In this document: one piece after another, positions 44,561 to 54,013 of the stretch
Layout of the letters: the number at the start of each line of letters is the position of its first letter
Numbering within the stretch: position 1 is the stretch's first letter
NCBI GenBank assembly: GCA_900470195.1
Contig: UEIJ01000023.1
Span: forward strand, 1 to 64,000
DNA length: 64,000 bases
From: Hyphomicrobiales bacterium
GTDB taxonomy: Bacteria; Pseudomonadota; Alphaproteobacteria; Rhizobiales; Rhizobiaceae
Reading direction: 5' to 3'
The notes under the pieces: generated by a model
The model's database searches: none
Told to the model about the DNA's origin: nothing
Seen by the model: the letters and a program-made list of their open reading frames with translations, nothing else
Made by a program: the position numbers and the translations under genes

Positions 44561-44845
44561 CTACTTGTTTAGGATGAGCTTGCCTTGGCGGGTGATCTTC
44601 AGGCGATAGAGCGAGCCGCCGTGCTCTATGCCCACTTCCCGGGAGCCGTCGAACAGTTCGCGGCTGCCATAGGTTTTCAGTTGCGGCTCAAGCGCGCTCT
44701 TGCCGAAGCAGGGTTTTATCTGAGCCGGGACAGATCCGTTTGAATCGCCGCTGAGCTGGCTTTCAGGAATGCGATTTGCAGTTCTGTCGGAAACGGGTCC
44801 GCGCGGTAACCGCACCTGCATGTCGATATGGATTCGCCTGTTCAT
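44561..44845 (-). CDS. hmuP: Haem uptake protein HmuP
   Basis: 94 aa. The C-terminal 40 residues are the HemP/HmuP domain (LFDGSREVGIEHGGSLYRLK, then ITRQGKLILNK). In Bradyrhizobium HmuP is a coactivator of the haem receptor gene together with Irr. The N-terminal 50 residues are variable. It is the first gene of the operon and divergent from bhuA. Confidence 0.88.
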   Translation of the reverse strand: MNRRIHIDMQVRLPRGPVSDRTANRIPESQLSGDSNGSVPAQIKPCFGKSALEPQLKTYGSRELFDGSREVGIEHGGSLYRLKITRQGKLILNK

Positions 44846-44898
44846 TTTCTCGCCTCAGCATCGACTTTCCACACGGTGATGACAGCAAATTTGTTTTG

Positions 44899-44927
44899 TT
44901 GACATCAATGGTCATGTTTATTAATCA
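44899..44927 (+). promoter_or_regulatory. bhuA promoter with RirA (IRO-type) box
   Basis: -35 TTGACA (44899-44904), a 17-bp spacer and -10 TAATCA (44922-44927). The IRO-type sequence TGA-N9-TCA at 44900-44914 overlaps the -35. RirA binding here would block bhuA when iron is sufficient, and may affect the divergent hmuP promoter. Confidence 0.65.
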
Positions 44928-45114
44928 CTGCATTACTGGATTAAACGAGTCAAGTTTAAATCTCGCTTTTTCAGCGCAAGCCCGGAAGAAGCCATCTTCC
45001 CAGCCAGCACGCGGCCTTCTCTTGTGGGGGAAGTCATAAGTAATTGAATTTTTGGATTTCTTCGTCGCCCGCCGGGCTGACGAAGCGCGTCTGGCTCATG
45101 AAGGAAAATAGGAA

Positions 45115-47124
45115 ATGCGGGCGACTGGTGGGGTTCACAAACGGTCAATTCTGGCGAGCACAGGGCTTGCCGTCATTCTGGTGGCGATGGCGTCACAAGC
45201 ATCTGCGCAGGAACAGAAAGCCTCTGAAGAGGAGGCAGGCGTTGCGCTGAAGACGATCACCATTCGCCGGGCGACCGACGCGCAGGCGCCGACCTCCGTT
45301 ACGGCACCTGTCGGCAGGGTCGACCGCGAAGAAATCAATCGTTTTGGCGGCGCGAAACTTGACGACGTGCTGCGCGGCACGGCAGGCGTGTTCACGCTTC
45401 AAAATGCCTCCAATCCGGGCGTCGCGGTCAATATCCGGGGTTTTGAAGGCTCCGGTCGCGTCAACATGATGATCGATGGCGTACCGCAAAACTATCGCAA
45501 CACCGCGCATGATGCGCAGGGCTATGCCTATATTGATCCGAACCTGCTTGCGGAAATCGATGTGGCGCGCGGCGCTGTAACGACCGAAGGCGGTACTGCG
45601 CTTGCAGGCAGTGTGAATTTCCGCACGCTTGGCGTGGACGATGTCATTCTCGACGGCAAGGACAAGGGCGTTCTGGGACGCGCCTCCTGGGGCAGCAATG
45701 GAACCGGTTTCTCCGAAATGCTGGCAGGTGCGGCTCGCGTCAATTCCATCGGGCTTGTCGCGGCCATCAGCCGTCACGATTCCAACGACTACAAGAACGG
45801 CGACGGCGTGACTGTCGAGAAGACCGGCGAAGAACTGACTTCCGGCCTGTTCAAGGCTGAATTCGGCCTCGGCGAAGACCAGAAGCTGACGCTTGGCGGG
45901 GTTCTCTACAACAACCACTACGGAACGTATGCGAATGGCTACCGTCCGGGAACCTATACGATCTACGACATGTTCCTGCAGAACCGCACGTTCTTCGCGC
46001 AGTATAACTATAATCCGTCCGACAACGATCTCATCGGCATCGACGTCAACCTCTACCACAACAGCACATTGCAGAACTGGGTGGATGGTAACGGCAGTTT
46101 CGTGGGACGGCAGGTCTCGACCGAAACCACCGGCATGACCGCCTCGAACACGTCGCGGTTTACCTTTGGTGACGTGGCGGTCGCGTGGAAAAACGGCTTT
46201 GAAATCAATCGCGACAATGCGGGCGGCACCTCGACGGGGGTCAACCCGACGGACGCCAACTCCAATCGCGGCGCGGTGTTTTCGGAAGCGACCTGGAAGT
46301 ATCAGGCCCTGCAGGTCGTTACCGGCCTTCGCTATGACTACTTCAAGCTCGAAAGTGAAGACAGCTCGATCTCGAACAGCGACAGCGAGTTCAGTCCCAA
46401 GGTCACCGTTGCCTATAACCTGACCGACTGGTTGCAGCCTTACATCACCTATGCGCATTCCATGCGTTCGCCGAGCCTGCAGGAAACATTCCTTGGTGGC
46501 ATAGCGCATGCCGGAACAGGTATGATGCATGGCAACCCCAATCTTCGCCCTGAAAAGCAGCGCGGCTGGGAATTCGGCGTCAATATCGCCCGAGATGGCA
46601 TCCTGACCGCCGAAGGTGGTCTGCGCCTGAAGGCGAATTATTACACAATGCGCGTCGAGGACTACATCACGGCTGCATCCGATTACAGCCAGTTCATCAA
46701 CGTCGACGGCACCTCGACAGTCAAAGGCTTCGAGCTCGACGCGCGCTATGATGCTGGTTTCGCCTTCGGCGGCATTGCTTATACGCACTCCACCTCCGAA
46801 CTGCCCGAACAGACAGCCGGAATGGGCGCAAACCAGTATCTGCCTGAGGATGTCGTAACGGTTACCGCCGGTGCGCGCTTCTTCGAGCGCAAGCTCGAAA
46901 GCGGCCTGCGGGTCCAGCACGTTTCAAGCGGACGGACCATCAGCGGGAACGATACCGACCCCTACACGCTGGTTGACGTCTTCGCGAAGTACAAGTTCAC
47001 CGATACGGTCGATCTTTCGCTTCAGGTGCTCAACATTGCCGACAAGGAATATACCCCTGCCCTCAGCACCTATGGTTCTGGCCGCGGACGCACATTCCTC
47101 GTCTCGACCCAGTTCCAGTTCTAA
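45115..47124 (+). CDS. bhuA: TonB-dependent haem receptor BhuA/HmuR
   Basis: 669-aa outer-membrane receptor. The signal peptide ends MASQASA (about residue 30). The plug domain is at about 60-170 (VDREEINRFGGAKLDDVLRG, VNIRGFEGSGRVNMMIDGVP). The 22-strand barrel contains the haem-receptor NPNL block (HGNPNLRPEKQRGWE) preceded by His residues that may contact haem. It ends in Phe (STQFQF) as outer-membrane proteins do. The start follows AGGAAAATAGGAA. Haem passes from here to HmuT using TonB energy. Confidence 0.95.
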   Translation: MRATGGVHKRSILASTGLAVILVAMASQASAQEQKASEEEAGVALKTITIRRATDAQAPTSVTAPVGRVDREEINRFGGAKLDDVLRGTAGVFTLQNASNPGVAVNIRGFEGSGRVNMMIDGVPQNYRNTAHDAQGYAYIDPNLLAEIDVARGAVTTEGGTALAGSVNFRTLGVDDVILDGKDKGVLGRASWGSNGTGFSEMLAGAARVNSIGLVAAISRHDSNDYKNGDGVTVEKTGEELTSGLFKAEFGLGEDQKLTLGGVLYNNHYGTYANGYRPGTYTIYDMFLQNRTFFAQYNYNPSDNDLIGIDVNLYHNSTLQNWVDGNGSFVGRQVSTETTGMTASNTSRFTFGDVAVAWKNGFEINRDNAGGTSTGVNPTDANSNRGAVFSEATWKYQALQVVTGLRYDYFKLESEDSSISNSDSEFSPKVTVAYNLTDWLQPYITYAHSMRSPSLQETFLGGIAHAGTGMMHGNPNLRPEKQRGWEFGVNIARDGILTAEGGLRLKANYYTMRVEDYITAASDYSQFINVDGTSTVKGFELDARYDAGFAFGGIAYTHSTSELPEQTAGMGANQYLPEDVVTVTAGARFFERKLESGLRVQHVSSGRTISGNDTDPYTLVDVFAKYKFTDTVDLSLQVLNIADKEYTPALSTYGSGRGRTFLVSTQFQF

Positions 47125-47130
47125 AACTTC

Positions 47131-47150
47131 GGGAGGCGTTCTCGCCTCTC
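47131..47150 (+). terminator. Hairpin behind bhuA
   Basis: GAGGCG/CGCCTC with a TTCT loop seven bases after the stop; weak T tail. Confidence 0.45.
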
Positions 47151-47338
47151 GTTCAGGATCGTCACATCTGCTAAGGCCGACCAACCTGACCGCGGCGGCC
47201 TTCTGATCCCGGGATGTGACGCGGCGGGTGCAGCCCCTACCGCTGCACTCGCCGGAACTTATATAGTTAGAGCATTCCGCTTCGCACTTTCCGGGATGCG
47301 CTATAGCCAGTCCCAAACCTGATGGAAAAGGATCAGCA

Positions 47339-47653
47339 ATGTTCATAGCCATGAATCGCTTCAAGGTTCGCGTCGGCAGCGAGGCCGATTTCGAGACCGT
47401 CTGGAAAAACCGTGACTCCAGATTGTCGGAGCTCCCCGGCTTCGAAAGCTTTCACCTGCTTCGCGGGGCGACCAACGAAGAGGAAGGCTACACGCTTTAT
47501 GCTTCGCACACCGTCTGGCGCGATCGCGAGGATTTCGTGGCCTGGACCAAATCAGAACAGTTCCGCGATGCACATCGCAACGCCGGGGAAAACAAGCCGC
47601 TCTATCTCGGCCCTCCGCAGTTTGAAGGGTTCAGCGCCGTTCTGGGTTCTTGA
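47339..47653 (+). CDS. bhuQ: IsdG-type haem oxygenase BhuQ/HmuQ
   Basis: 104-aa antibiotic-biosynthesis-monooxygenase fold that degrades haem to release iron. The Asn-Trp-His catalytic triad of IsdG enzymes is visible as N6 (MNRF), W69 (FVAWT) and H79 (RDAHRN), with the expected spacing. AAAAGGA lies 7 nt before the ATG. It is transcribed alone, downstream of bhuA. Confidence 0.9.
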   Translation: MFIAMNRFKVRVGSEADFETVWKNRDSRLSELPGFESFHLLRGATNEEEGYTLYASHTVWRDREDFVAWTKSEQFRDAHRNAGENKPLYLGPPQFEGFSAVLGS

Positions 47654-47702
47654 TGCATGAGCATCCGCCCATCCACAGAGGTGCGGCGAAATAGCGCATA
47701 AC

Positions 47703-47738
47703 GTCCCGGCGGCGCCATTTCAGCGCCGCCACTGGGAC
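47703..47738 (+). terminator. Hairpin after bhuQ
   Basis: Core stem GGCGGCGC/GCGCCGCC extended by outer GTCCC/GGGAC. It is stable but lacks a T tract. Confidence 0.5.
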
Positions 47739-47782
47739 AGCCAAACGCCAATTATCTTTTAAAGATGGGTGGTTAACTCATA

Positions 47783-47825
47783 TTTAGAATGATTCCAAGC
47801 TATTGATTTTTAGAACATTTCAAAA
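47783..47825. promoter_or_regulatory. Tandem Irr (ICE-type) boxes upstream of bfd-bfr
   Basis: Two matches to TTTAGAA-N3-TTCTAAA: 47783-47799 (TTTAGAA-N3-TTCCAAG, 12 of 14) and 47809-47825 (TTTAGAA-N3-TTCAAAA, 13 of 14), 26 bp apart. They lie about 285-325 bp upstream of bfd in a 453-bp gene-free region. Irr repression of bacterioferritin under low iron is known in Rhizobiales. Confidence 0.6.
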
Positions 47826-48106
47826 ACATAAAAATTGACAGAACGGAGCTCTAGCGGCCATAACCTGACCTAAATAGGTGGGTTTTATAACCTACTTAAG
47901 TAATGCCTTTAATGTTCGGGCCTTTAACCCTTGCAGTTGGAGGAACCATTGACCGGTTCAGTTCGGCCTTGCGCCACGAGTGAAATAAAGCTGTCAGTTT
48001 TTCTGCGCAGCCACACAGTTGAAGTTCAGAGTGAGCCGGTAAAGTCTCTCCTTTTGATGCTTCCCGCATCCGATTTCTGCTATTCTGGCATGGGAGATAG
48101 TTCCTC

Positions 48107-48418
48107 ATGCTAGTGTGTAGCTGCAACGTTATTACCGATAAGGACATCGAAGCCGTCGTTATCGAGCTTCTCGATCAGGATTGCTGGCAGCTTATTGTTC
48201 CTGGCACCGTCTATAACATCATGTCCAAGCGCGGCCGTTGCTGCGGCTGCTTCCCAAACGTCGTGGAAACGATCATAAGGGTGACTGAAGAGTATCATCT
48301 TCGTCATAACCAAATGGACGAAAACGTGGTCCAGTTCATGGATCGTGTACGTTCTCTACGCGACAAATTCGGGAGTTCATGGAATGAAAGGCGAACCAAA
48401 GGTCATCGAGCGGCTTAA
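48107..48418 (+). CDS. bfd: Bacterioferritin-associated ferredoxin Bfd
   Basis: 103 aa. The [2Fe-2S] ligands are visible as CSC (C4, C6) and the RGRCCGCFP block. It reduces stored ferric iron in Bfr for release. It is longer than the 64-aa E. coli protein: the last 35 residues are an added helical tail. Its 3' end overlaps the bfr start by 35 bases in another frame. Confidence 0.92.
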   Translation: MLVCSCNVITDKDIEAVVIELLDQDCWQLIVPGTVYNIMSKRGRCCGCFPNVVETIIRVTEEYHLRHNQMDENVVQFMDRVRSLRDKFGSSWNERRTKGHRAA

Positions 48419-48869
48419 CGAGGCACTTTTCCTCGAGCTTGGCGCTGTAAACCAGTATTGGCTGCACTACCGCCTCCTCAACGACTGGGGCTTCACGCGT
48501 CTTGCCAAGAAGGAACGTGAAGAGTCGATTGAAGAAATGCATCACGCTGACAAGCTGATTGACCGCATTATCTTCCTCGAAGGTCATCCGAATCTGCAGA
48601 CCGTTGCTCCGCTGCGCATCGGCCAGAACGTCAAGGAAGTTCTGGAAGCCGATCTTGCAGGTGAATACGACGCCCGCGCTTCGTACAAGAAATCCCGCGA
48701 AATCTGCGACGAACTGGGAGACTACGTTTCAAAGCAGCTTTTCGATGAGCTTCTGGCTGACGAGGAAGGTCATATCGATTTCCTCGAAACCCAGCTCGAC
48801 CTCCTCGCCAAGATCGGTGAAGAGCGTTACGGCCAGCTCAACGCGGCGCCAGCCGACCAGGCTGAGTAA
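48384..48869 (+). CDS. bfr: Bacterioferritin
   Basis: 161 aa from ATG 48384 ([20 protein letters not shown]) with GGGAG upstream, within the end of bfd. Ferroxidase ligands are in place: E18, E51, H54, E94, E127 and H130. The haem-bridging Met is M52. It forms the 24-mer iron store. Confidence 0.95.
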   Translation: MKGEPKVIERLNEALFLELGAVNQYWLHYRLLNDWGFTRLAKKEREESIEEMHHADKLIDRIIFLEGHPNLQTVAPLRIGQNVKEVLEADLAGEYDARASYKKSREICDELGDYVSKQLFDELLADEEGHIDFLETQLDLLAKIGEERYGQLNAAPADQAE

Positions 48870-48892
48870 GCCGACCCCCGCTTTGCAATTGG

Positions 48893-48922
48893 AAGCCGGA
48901 GCCCTGCGCTCCGGCTTTTTTT
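48893..48922 (+). terminator. Terminator of bfd-bfr
   Basis: AAGCCGGAGC/GCTCCGGCTT with a 5-nt loop and T7. Confidence 0.9.
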
Positions 48923-48997
48923 GTCATCTCAACTTTACCGTTGCCCCTTTATCGTGATATTGCGCGCGCAATTTCCGATATTTGCAAGGTTTCCCCA

Positions 48998-50311
48998 ATG
49001 AGCGCACCGCGCGTCAGTTTCGTTTCTCTTGGCTGCCCGAAGGCGCTTGTCGACTCCGAACGCATCATCACCAGCCTTCGCTCCGAAGGCTATGAAATCT
49101 CCCGCAAGCACGACGGCGCCGATCTGGTGATCGTCAATACCTGCGGCTTTCTCGATTCCGCGCGCGATGAATCGCTGGATGCCATCGGCCTTGCCCTCAA
49201 CGAAAACGGCAAGGTGATTGTGACCGGTTGCCTGGGCGCAGAGCCCGAAGTTATCCGCCAGCGCCACCCGAACGTGCTCGCCATCACCGGCCCGCAGGCT
49301 TATGAAAGCGTGATGAGCGCGGTGCATGAAGCGGCCCCTCCCGCACACGACCCGTTTGTCGATCTGGTGCCGCCGCAGGGCGTGAAGCTGACCCCGCGCC
49401 ATTACGCCTATCTGAAAATTTCCGAAGGCTGCTCCAACCGCTGTTCCTTCTGCATCATTCCGGCCCTGCGCGGTGATCTGGTGTCGCGCCCGATCGATCA
49501 GGTACTGCGTGAAGCGGAAAAGCTGGTCAATGCAGGCGTGAAGGAAATCCTTGTCATCTCGCAGGATACGAGCGCCTACGGCCTCGATATCAAGTATCAG
49601 GAAGCGATGTGGCAGGACCGCGCGGTTCGCACCAAGTTCCTTGATCTCTCGCGCGAGCTGGGCGAGATGGGTGTGTGGGTGCGCATGCACTATGTTTATC
49701 CCTACCCGCATGTCGATGAAGTCATTCCGCTAATGGCCGAAGGCAAGATCCTGCCTTATCTGGATATTCCCTTCCAGCACGCCTCGCCTGCGGTGCTGAA
49801 GAACATGCGCCGTCCTGCTCATCAGGAAAAGACCTCGCGCCGCATTCAGGCCTGGCGTGAGACCTGCCCGGATCTGGCCGTTCGTTCCACCTTCATCGTC
49901 GGCTATCCGGGTGAAACGGAAGAAGACTTCCAGATGCTGCTCGATTGGCTCGACGAAGCCAAGATCGAACGCGCTGGCTGCTTCAAATATGAGCCGGTCA
50001 AGGGCGCGAAGGCCAATGACCTCGGACTTGAGCAGGTTCCCGAAGAAATCAAGGAAGCCCGCTGGCATCGTTTCATGGCCAAGCAGCAGCAGATTTCGAC
50101 CAACCTTCTCAAGAAGAAGGTCGGCAAGCGCCTGCCGGTCATTATCGATGAAGCAAATGGCACAATCGGCAAGGGCCGCACGCGCTACGATGCTCCTGAA
50201 ATCGACGGTAGCGTCCACATTCAGTCGCGCCGCCCGCTTCGCGTCGGCGACATTGTGACGGTGAAGATCGAAGCGAGCGACGCTTACGATCTGCACGGCA
50301 TCGCGGTCTGA
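48998..50311 (+). CDS. rimO: Ribosomal protein S12 methylthiotransferase RimO
   Basis: 437-aa radical-SAM enzyme adding a methylthio group to S12 Asp89. The N-terminal UPF0004 cluster Cys are C13, C49 and C78. The radical-SAM motif is C145-x3-C149-x2-C152 in [14 protein letters not shown]-terminal TRAM domain spans about 370-437. The ATG at 48998 is set by the conserved opening [20 protein letters not shown]. The stop overlaps the next start (TGATG). Confidence 0.95.
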   Translation: MSAPRVSFVSLGCPKALVDSERIITSLRSEGYEISRKHDGADLVIVNTCGFLDSARDESLDAIGLALNENGKVIVTGCLGAEPEVIRQRHPNVLAITGPQAYESVMSAVHEAAPPAHDPFVDLVPPQGVKLTPRHYAYLKISEGCSNRCSFCIIPALRGDLVSRPIDQVLREAEKLVNAGVKEILVISQDTSAYGLDIKYQEAMWQDRAVRTKFLDLSRELGEMGVWVRMHYVYPYPHVDEVIPLMAEGKILPYLDIPFQHASPAVLKNMRRPAHQEKTSRRIQAWRETCPDLAVRSTFIVGYPGETEEDFQMLLDWLDEAKIERAGCFKYEPVKGAKANDLGLEQVPEEIKEARWHRFMAKQQQISTNLLKKKVGKRLPVIIDEANGTIGKGRTRYDAPEIDGSVHIQSRRPLRVGDIVTVKIEASDAYDLHGIAV

Positions 50312-50778
50312 TGACGGCGGAAGCGGCCATAGTGATCAGAAAGGCCGTCGCGGCTGACGTGGCGGCGATTGTCGCCATGCTGGCCGACGATGCACTGGGC
50401 GCAAAGCGCGAAGATGCGAGCCTCCCCTTGCGGGATTCCTATCGCAACGCCTTTGCCGCCATCGATGCCGACCGCAATCAGCTTCTGGCTGTCGTGGAAC
50501 AGGAAGGCGAGATCATCGGCTGCATGCAGATCAGCTTCATACCCGGTCTCTCGCGGATGGGCATGTGGCGCGGACAGATCGAAAGCGTGCGGATTGCAAG
50601 CCATATTCGCGGCGGCGGGATCGGTCGGCGGATGATCGAGTGGGCAATCGAGCAATGCCGCGAACGCGGCTGCGGCCTCGTGCAGCTGACGACGGACAAA
50701 TCGCGTTCCGACGCACTGCGCTTCTATCAGTCGCTTGGCTTCACCGACAGTCACGAAGGAATTAAGCTATCGCTTTAA
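50311..50778 (+). CDS. GNAT-family N-acetyltransferase
   Basis: 155 aa. The acetyl-CoA-binding signature is IRGGGIGRRMIEWA, followed by QLTTDKSRSDALRFYQSLGF, the typical last GNAT elements. Translation is coupled to rimO by the TGATG overlap. The substrate is unknown; a link to ribosomal-protein modification is tempting but unproven. Confidence 0.88.
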   Translation: MTAEAAIVIRKAVAADVAAIVAMLADDALGAKREDASLPLRDSYRNAFAAIDADRNQLLAVVEQEGEIIGCMQISFIPGLSRMGMWRGQIESVRIASHIRGGGIGRRMIEWAIEQCRERGCGLVQLTTDKSRSDALRFYQSLGFTDSHEGIKLSL

Positions 50779-50810
50779 TAGGCGACCTCAATAAATTGTA
50801 AGAAAACAAA

Positions 50811-50831
50811 AAGGGCGCTTTTGGCGCCCTT
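50811..50831. terminator. Bidirectional terminator
   Basis: AAGGGCGC/GCGCCCTT with a 5-nt loop between convergent genes; A-rich on the left, CTCT on the right. Confidence 0.8.
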
Positions 50832-50853
50832 CTCTATTTCCGTGTTGAAACGC

Positions 50854-51921
50854 TTACTGCGGGAGCTTGTCGTCCACGCCGGCGACGTAGAAATTCAGGC
50901 CGAGCAGGGTCTTGTCGTCGGCCTGTTCACCTTGCTTGAGCCAGACGGAACCGTCCTGCTTTTTGATCGGGCCGGTGAAAGGCTTCAATTCGCCCGACTT
51001 GATTTTGGCTTCGGTTTCTTCCGCCAGCTTCTTCACGTCGTCCGGCATGTTTGTATATGGCGCCATCTTGACGAGGCCTTCCTTCATGCCCCACCAGACA
51101 TTCTGGCTCTTCCAGCTGCCGTCGAGAACGGCCTTGGTACGGTCGATATAGTAAGGCCCCCATTCGTCCACGACAGCGGTAAGCTGCGTGTCGGGCGCGA
51201 ACTTGATCATGTCAGAAGCCTGACCAAACGCCTTGATGCCGCGATCATGCGCAACCTGAATGGCAGCGGTGGAATCGGTGTGCTGGGTGATGATGTCCAC
51301 GCCCTGATCGATCAAAGCCTTGGCCGCGTCGGCTTCCTTGCCCGGATCGAACCAGGAATTGGCCCAGATCACCTTGACCTTGAAATCCGGATTGATGGAC
51401 TGCGCGCCGAGCATGAATGCATTGATGCCCTGCACGACTTCCGGCACCGGTACGGAAGCAATGTAACCGGCGACACCCTTGGTTGACATCTTGGCGGCGA
51501 TCACGCCCTGCACATAACGGCCTTCATAGAAGCGCGCATTGTAGGCGGACATGTTGTCGGCGGTCTTGTAGCCGGTCGCGTGCTCGAACTTCACATCCGG
51601 GAACTTCTTGGCGACCTTCAGCGTCGGGTCCATGTAACCGAACGACGTCGTAAAGATCAGCTTGCTGCCTGCACGCGCCAGACGTTCGATCGAACGTTCG
51701 GCATCCGCACCTTCCGGCACGTTTTCCAGAAAGGTGGTTTCGATCTTGTCGCCGAGCGCTTCGATAAGCTCCTTGCGGGCCTGATCGTGCTGATAGGTCC
51801 AGCCGAAATCGCCCGGAGGTCCGATATAGATGAAGCCGACCTTCAGTTTTTCTTCTGCATGCGCCGCGCCGCCGAGCATAAAGCTCGTCGCGGTGGCAAT
51901 CGCCATAAGCGTCTTTTTCAT
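50854..51921 (-). CDS. BMP-family nucleoside ABC transporter binding protein
   Basis: 355-aa periplasmic protein of the basic membrane protein (BMP/PnrA) family, with a signal peptide ending LGGAAHA. The conserved start of the domain is KVGFIYIGPPGDFGWTYQHD. Most relatives bind purine nucleosides. It is last in a four-gene operon with ATPase and two permeases. AGGGAAC precedes the ATG. Confidence 0.9.
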   Translation of the reverse strand: MKKTLMAIATATSFMLGGAAHAEEKLKVGFIYIGPPGDFGWTYQHDQARKELIEALGDKIETTFLENVPEGADAERSIERLARAGSKLIFTTSFGYMDPTLKVAKKFPDVKFEHATGYKTADNMSAYNARFYEGRYVQGVIAAKMSTKGVAGYIASVPVPEVVQGINAFMLGAQSINPDFKVKVIWANSWFDPGKEADAAKALIDQGVDIITQHTDSTAAIQVAHDRGIKAFGQASDMIKFAPDTQLTAVVDEWGPYYIDRTKAVLDGSWKSQNVWWGMKEGLVKMAPYTNMPDDVKKLAEETEAKIKSGELKPFTGPIKKQDGSVWLKQGEQADDKTLLGLNFYVAGVDDKLPQ

Positions 51922-52005
51922 GTTCCCTGCACTCCTTGTTTTTTACCCACTAACCAAAACGAAAATCCTTGGGAGTGATCTCCGTTTACCCCTCAGCCGT
52001 TCGCT

Positions 52006-52926
52006 TTACCTGTCCGGCACAAACGGCTTGCCGAGCGAAGCCGGCGTATTCATCATCGTCAGGCGTTTGTTGCGCGAGATGATGACCAGCACCACAATCG
52101 TCGCAAGATAAGGCAGCGCAGACAGAAACTGCGACGGCAGGCCAAAGCCGAGCGCCTGCGCGTGGAGCTGGCCGATGGTCACCGCGCCGAAGAGGTAAGC
52201 GCCGATCAGTACCCGCCACGGCCGCCAAGAAGCGAATACCACGAGGGCAAGCGCGATCCAGCCGCGACCCGCAGTCATGTTTTCCACCCATTGCGGCACA
52301 TAGACGAGGGACAATTGGGCGCCGGCAAGTCCGGCACAGGCACCGCCGAACAGCACGGCCAGATAGCGTGTGCGCACCACATGCACGCCGAGCGCATGGG
52401 CCGAGCCATGACTGTCGCCGATGGCGCGCAATGTAAGCCCGGCGCGCGTGCGGAACAGAAACCCCGCCACGCCGATAACCAGCAGGATGGACATATAGAA
52501 GATCGGGTCCTGCCCGAAGATGAACCGCCCGACAAGCGGTAGATCGGTCAGATAGGGGATATGAATGGCCTCCAGCCGAACGCCCGGAAGTCCGACAAAA
52601 CTTTCGCCAAGCAGAGCCGACGCGCCAACGCCCAGAATGGTAAGCGCGAGGCCGGTTGCCACCTGATTGGTGACGAGTATGAGCGTCAGGAAGCCGAAGA
52701 CGGCGGAAAAGAGAGCGCCCACCAGAACGGCGGCAAACAAGCCCAGCCATGCCGAACCGGTCATCTGCGAGATGGCGAATCCGGAAACCGCTCCCATCAG
52801 CATCATGCCTTCGACACCGAGGTTGAGCACGCCGGAGCGCTCCACCACCAGTTCTCCGATCGCTGCGATCAGGAGCGGCGTTGCTGCGGTTGCAATCGTG
52901 AGGAGAATAGCCTGTGTCAAATCCAT
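52006..52926 (-). CDS. Nucleoside-type ABC permease, second subunit
   Basis: 306 aa, BPD_transp_2 family (YufQ/NupQ type), about eight or nine helices. It opens MDLTQAILLTIATAATPLLI and contains the GELVVERSGVLNLGVEGMML motif that is diagnostic for this permease class. It starts four bases after the other permease ends. Confidence 0.9.
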   Translation of the reverse strand: MDLTQAILLTIATAATPLLIAAIGELVVERSGVLNLGVEGMMLMGAVSGFAISQMTGSAWLGLFAAVLVGALFSAVFGFLTLILVTNQVATGLALTILGVGASALLGESFVGLPGVRLEAIHIPYLTDLPLVGRFIFGQDPIFYMSILLVIGVAGFLFRTRAGLTLRAIGDSHGSAHALGVHVVRTRYLAVLFGGACAGLAGAQLSLVYVPQWVENMTAGRGWIALALVVFASWRPWRVLIGAYLFGAVTIGQLHAQALGFGLPSQFLSALPYLATIVVLVIISRNKRLTMMNTPASLGKPFVPDR

Positions 52927-52930
52927 GAGA

Positions 52931-54013
52931 TCAGGCCTTTCCCGCTCGGGCTGCGGATATGAAGCGAATGCGATAGAGGATGAGCGTATCGCAAGCGAGA
53001 ACGAAGAACAGGATCATGCCCTGAAACACGCGTGCGGACTTTTCCGAAATGCCGATGGAAACCTGTGCAGCTTCGCCGCCAAGATAGGAAAGCGCCAGCA
53101 CCAGACCGGCCGCTATAGCTCCGAGCGGATTGAGACGCCCCAGAAACGCGACGATGATCGCCGTAAAACCATAGCCGGGCGAAATGACCGGACGAAGCTG
53201 GCCGATAGCGCCGGAAGTTTCCGCAATGCCAGCAAGACCGGCAAGAGCACCCGAAACCGCAAAGACGAAGAACACCATCTTGCCCGCACTGAACCCTGCA
53301 AAGCGCCCTGCTCTCGGGCTTTGGCCTATAACCTTGACCTCAAAGCCTTTCAGCGTGTGCTTGAGCAGAAACCAGACGACCACCGCCGCGACAAGCGCGA
53401 AGATGAAGCCCCAATGCGCGCGGCCGGACGCGCTCCAGATTTCCGGCAGAATGGCGCTATCGTTGAACTGGCGGGTTTCGGGGAAGTTATAGCCTTCCGG
53501 GTTTCGCCACGGCCCGCGCACAAGCCAGTCGAGAAATAGCTGCGCGACATAGACAAGCATGAGGCTCGTCAGGATTTCATTGGTGTTGAAGCGCACTTTC
53601 AGCAAAGCGGGAATGGATGCGTAAGCCATCCCGCCTGCCATGCCCATCAGCATCATCAAGGGCAGAACCACCCATGACTGCAGATCGGGGAACATGACGG
53701 GCAGGATCGATCCTGCTATAGCACCTGCGATGAACTGCCCCTCGGCACCGATATTCCAGTTGTTGGACAGGAAACAGACGCAGAGGCCGACCGCGATCAG
53801 GATCAGCGGTGCGGCTTTCACGAGCAATTCATGCCATGACCAGATGTCGAACAAAGGCTCGACAAAGAACACATAGAGCGCATGCAGCGGGTCCTTGCCC
53901 ATCAGCGCGAAAGCAAGTCCGCCGAAAATCAGCGTCAGCGACAGCGCAAGCAATGGCGATAGCGCACTGAAAAGTTTCGACGGCTGCTGGCGTTTGACGA
54001 GTTCGATCCGCAT
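52931..54013 (-). CDS. Nucleoside-type ABC permease, first subunit
   Basis: 360 aa, YufP/NupP-type permease. Characteristic are LCVCFLSNNWNIGAEGQFIA and the GYGFTAIIVAFLGRLNPLGA block. The ATG at 54013 overlaps the ATPase stop (TGATG); a GTG at 54016 is also in frame. Together with 52006-52926 it forms a heterodimeric channel. Confidence 0.9.
   Translation of the reverse strand: MRIELVKRQQPSKLFSALSPLLALSLTLIFGGLAFALMGKDPLHALYVFFVEPLFDIWSWHELLVKAAPLILIAVGLCVCFLSNNWNIGAEGQFIAGAIAGSILPVMFPDLQSWVVLPLMMLMGMAGGMAYASIPALLKVRFNTNEILTSLMLVYVAQLFLDWLVRGPWRNPEGYNFPETRQFNDSAILPEIWSASGRAHWGFIFALVAAVVVWFLLKHTLKGFEVKVIGQSPRAGRFAGFSAGKMVFFVFAVSGALAGLAGIAETSGAIGQLRPVISPGYGFTAIIVAFLGRLNPLGAIAAGLVLALSYLGGEAAQVSIGISEKSARVFQGMILFFVLACDTLILYRIRFISAARAGKA

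Noticed and set aside
45193..46920. 575-codon open frame on the minus strand
   Set aside because: Antisense shadow of bhuA, which has unmistakable receptor motifs.
47931..48113. 60-codon plus-strand frame upstream of bfd
   Set aside because: No supported start; overlaps the expected leader and the bfd start.
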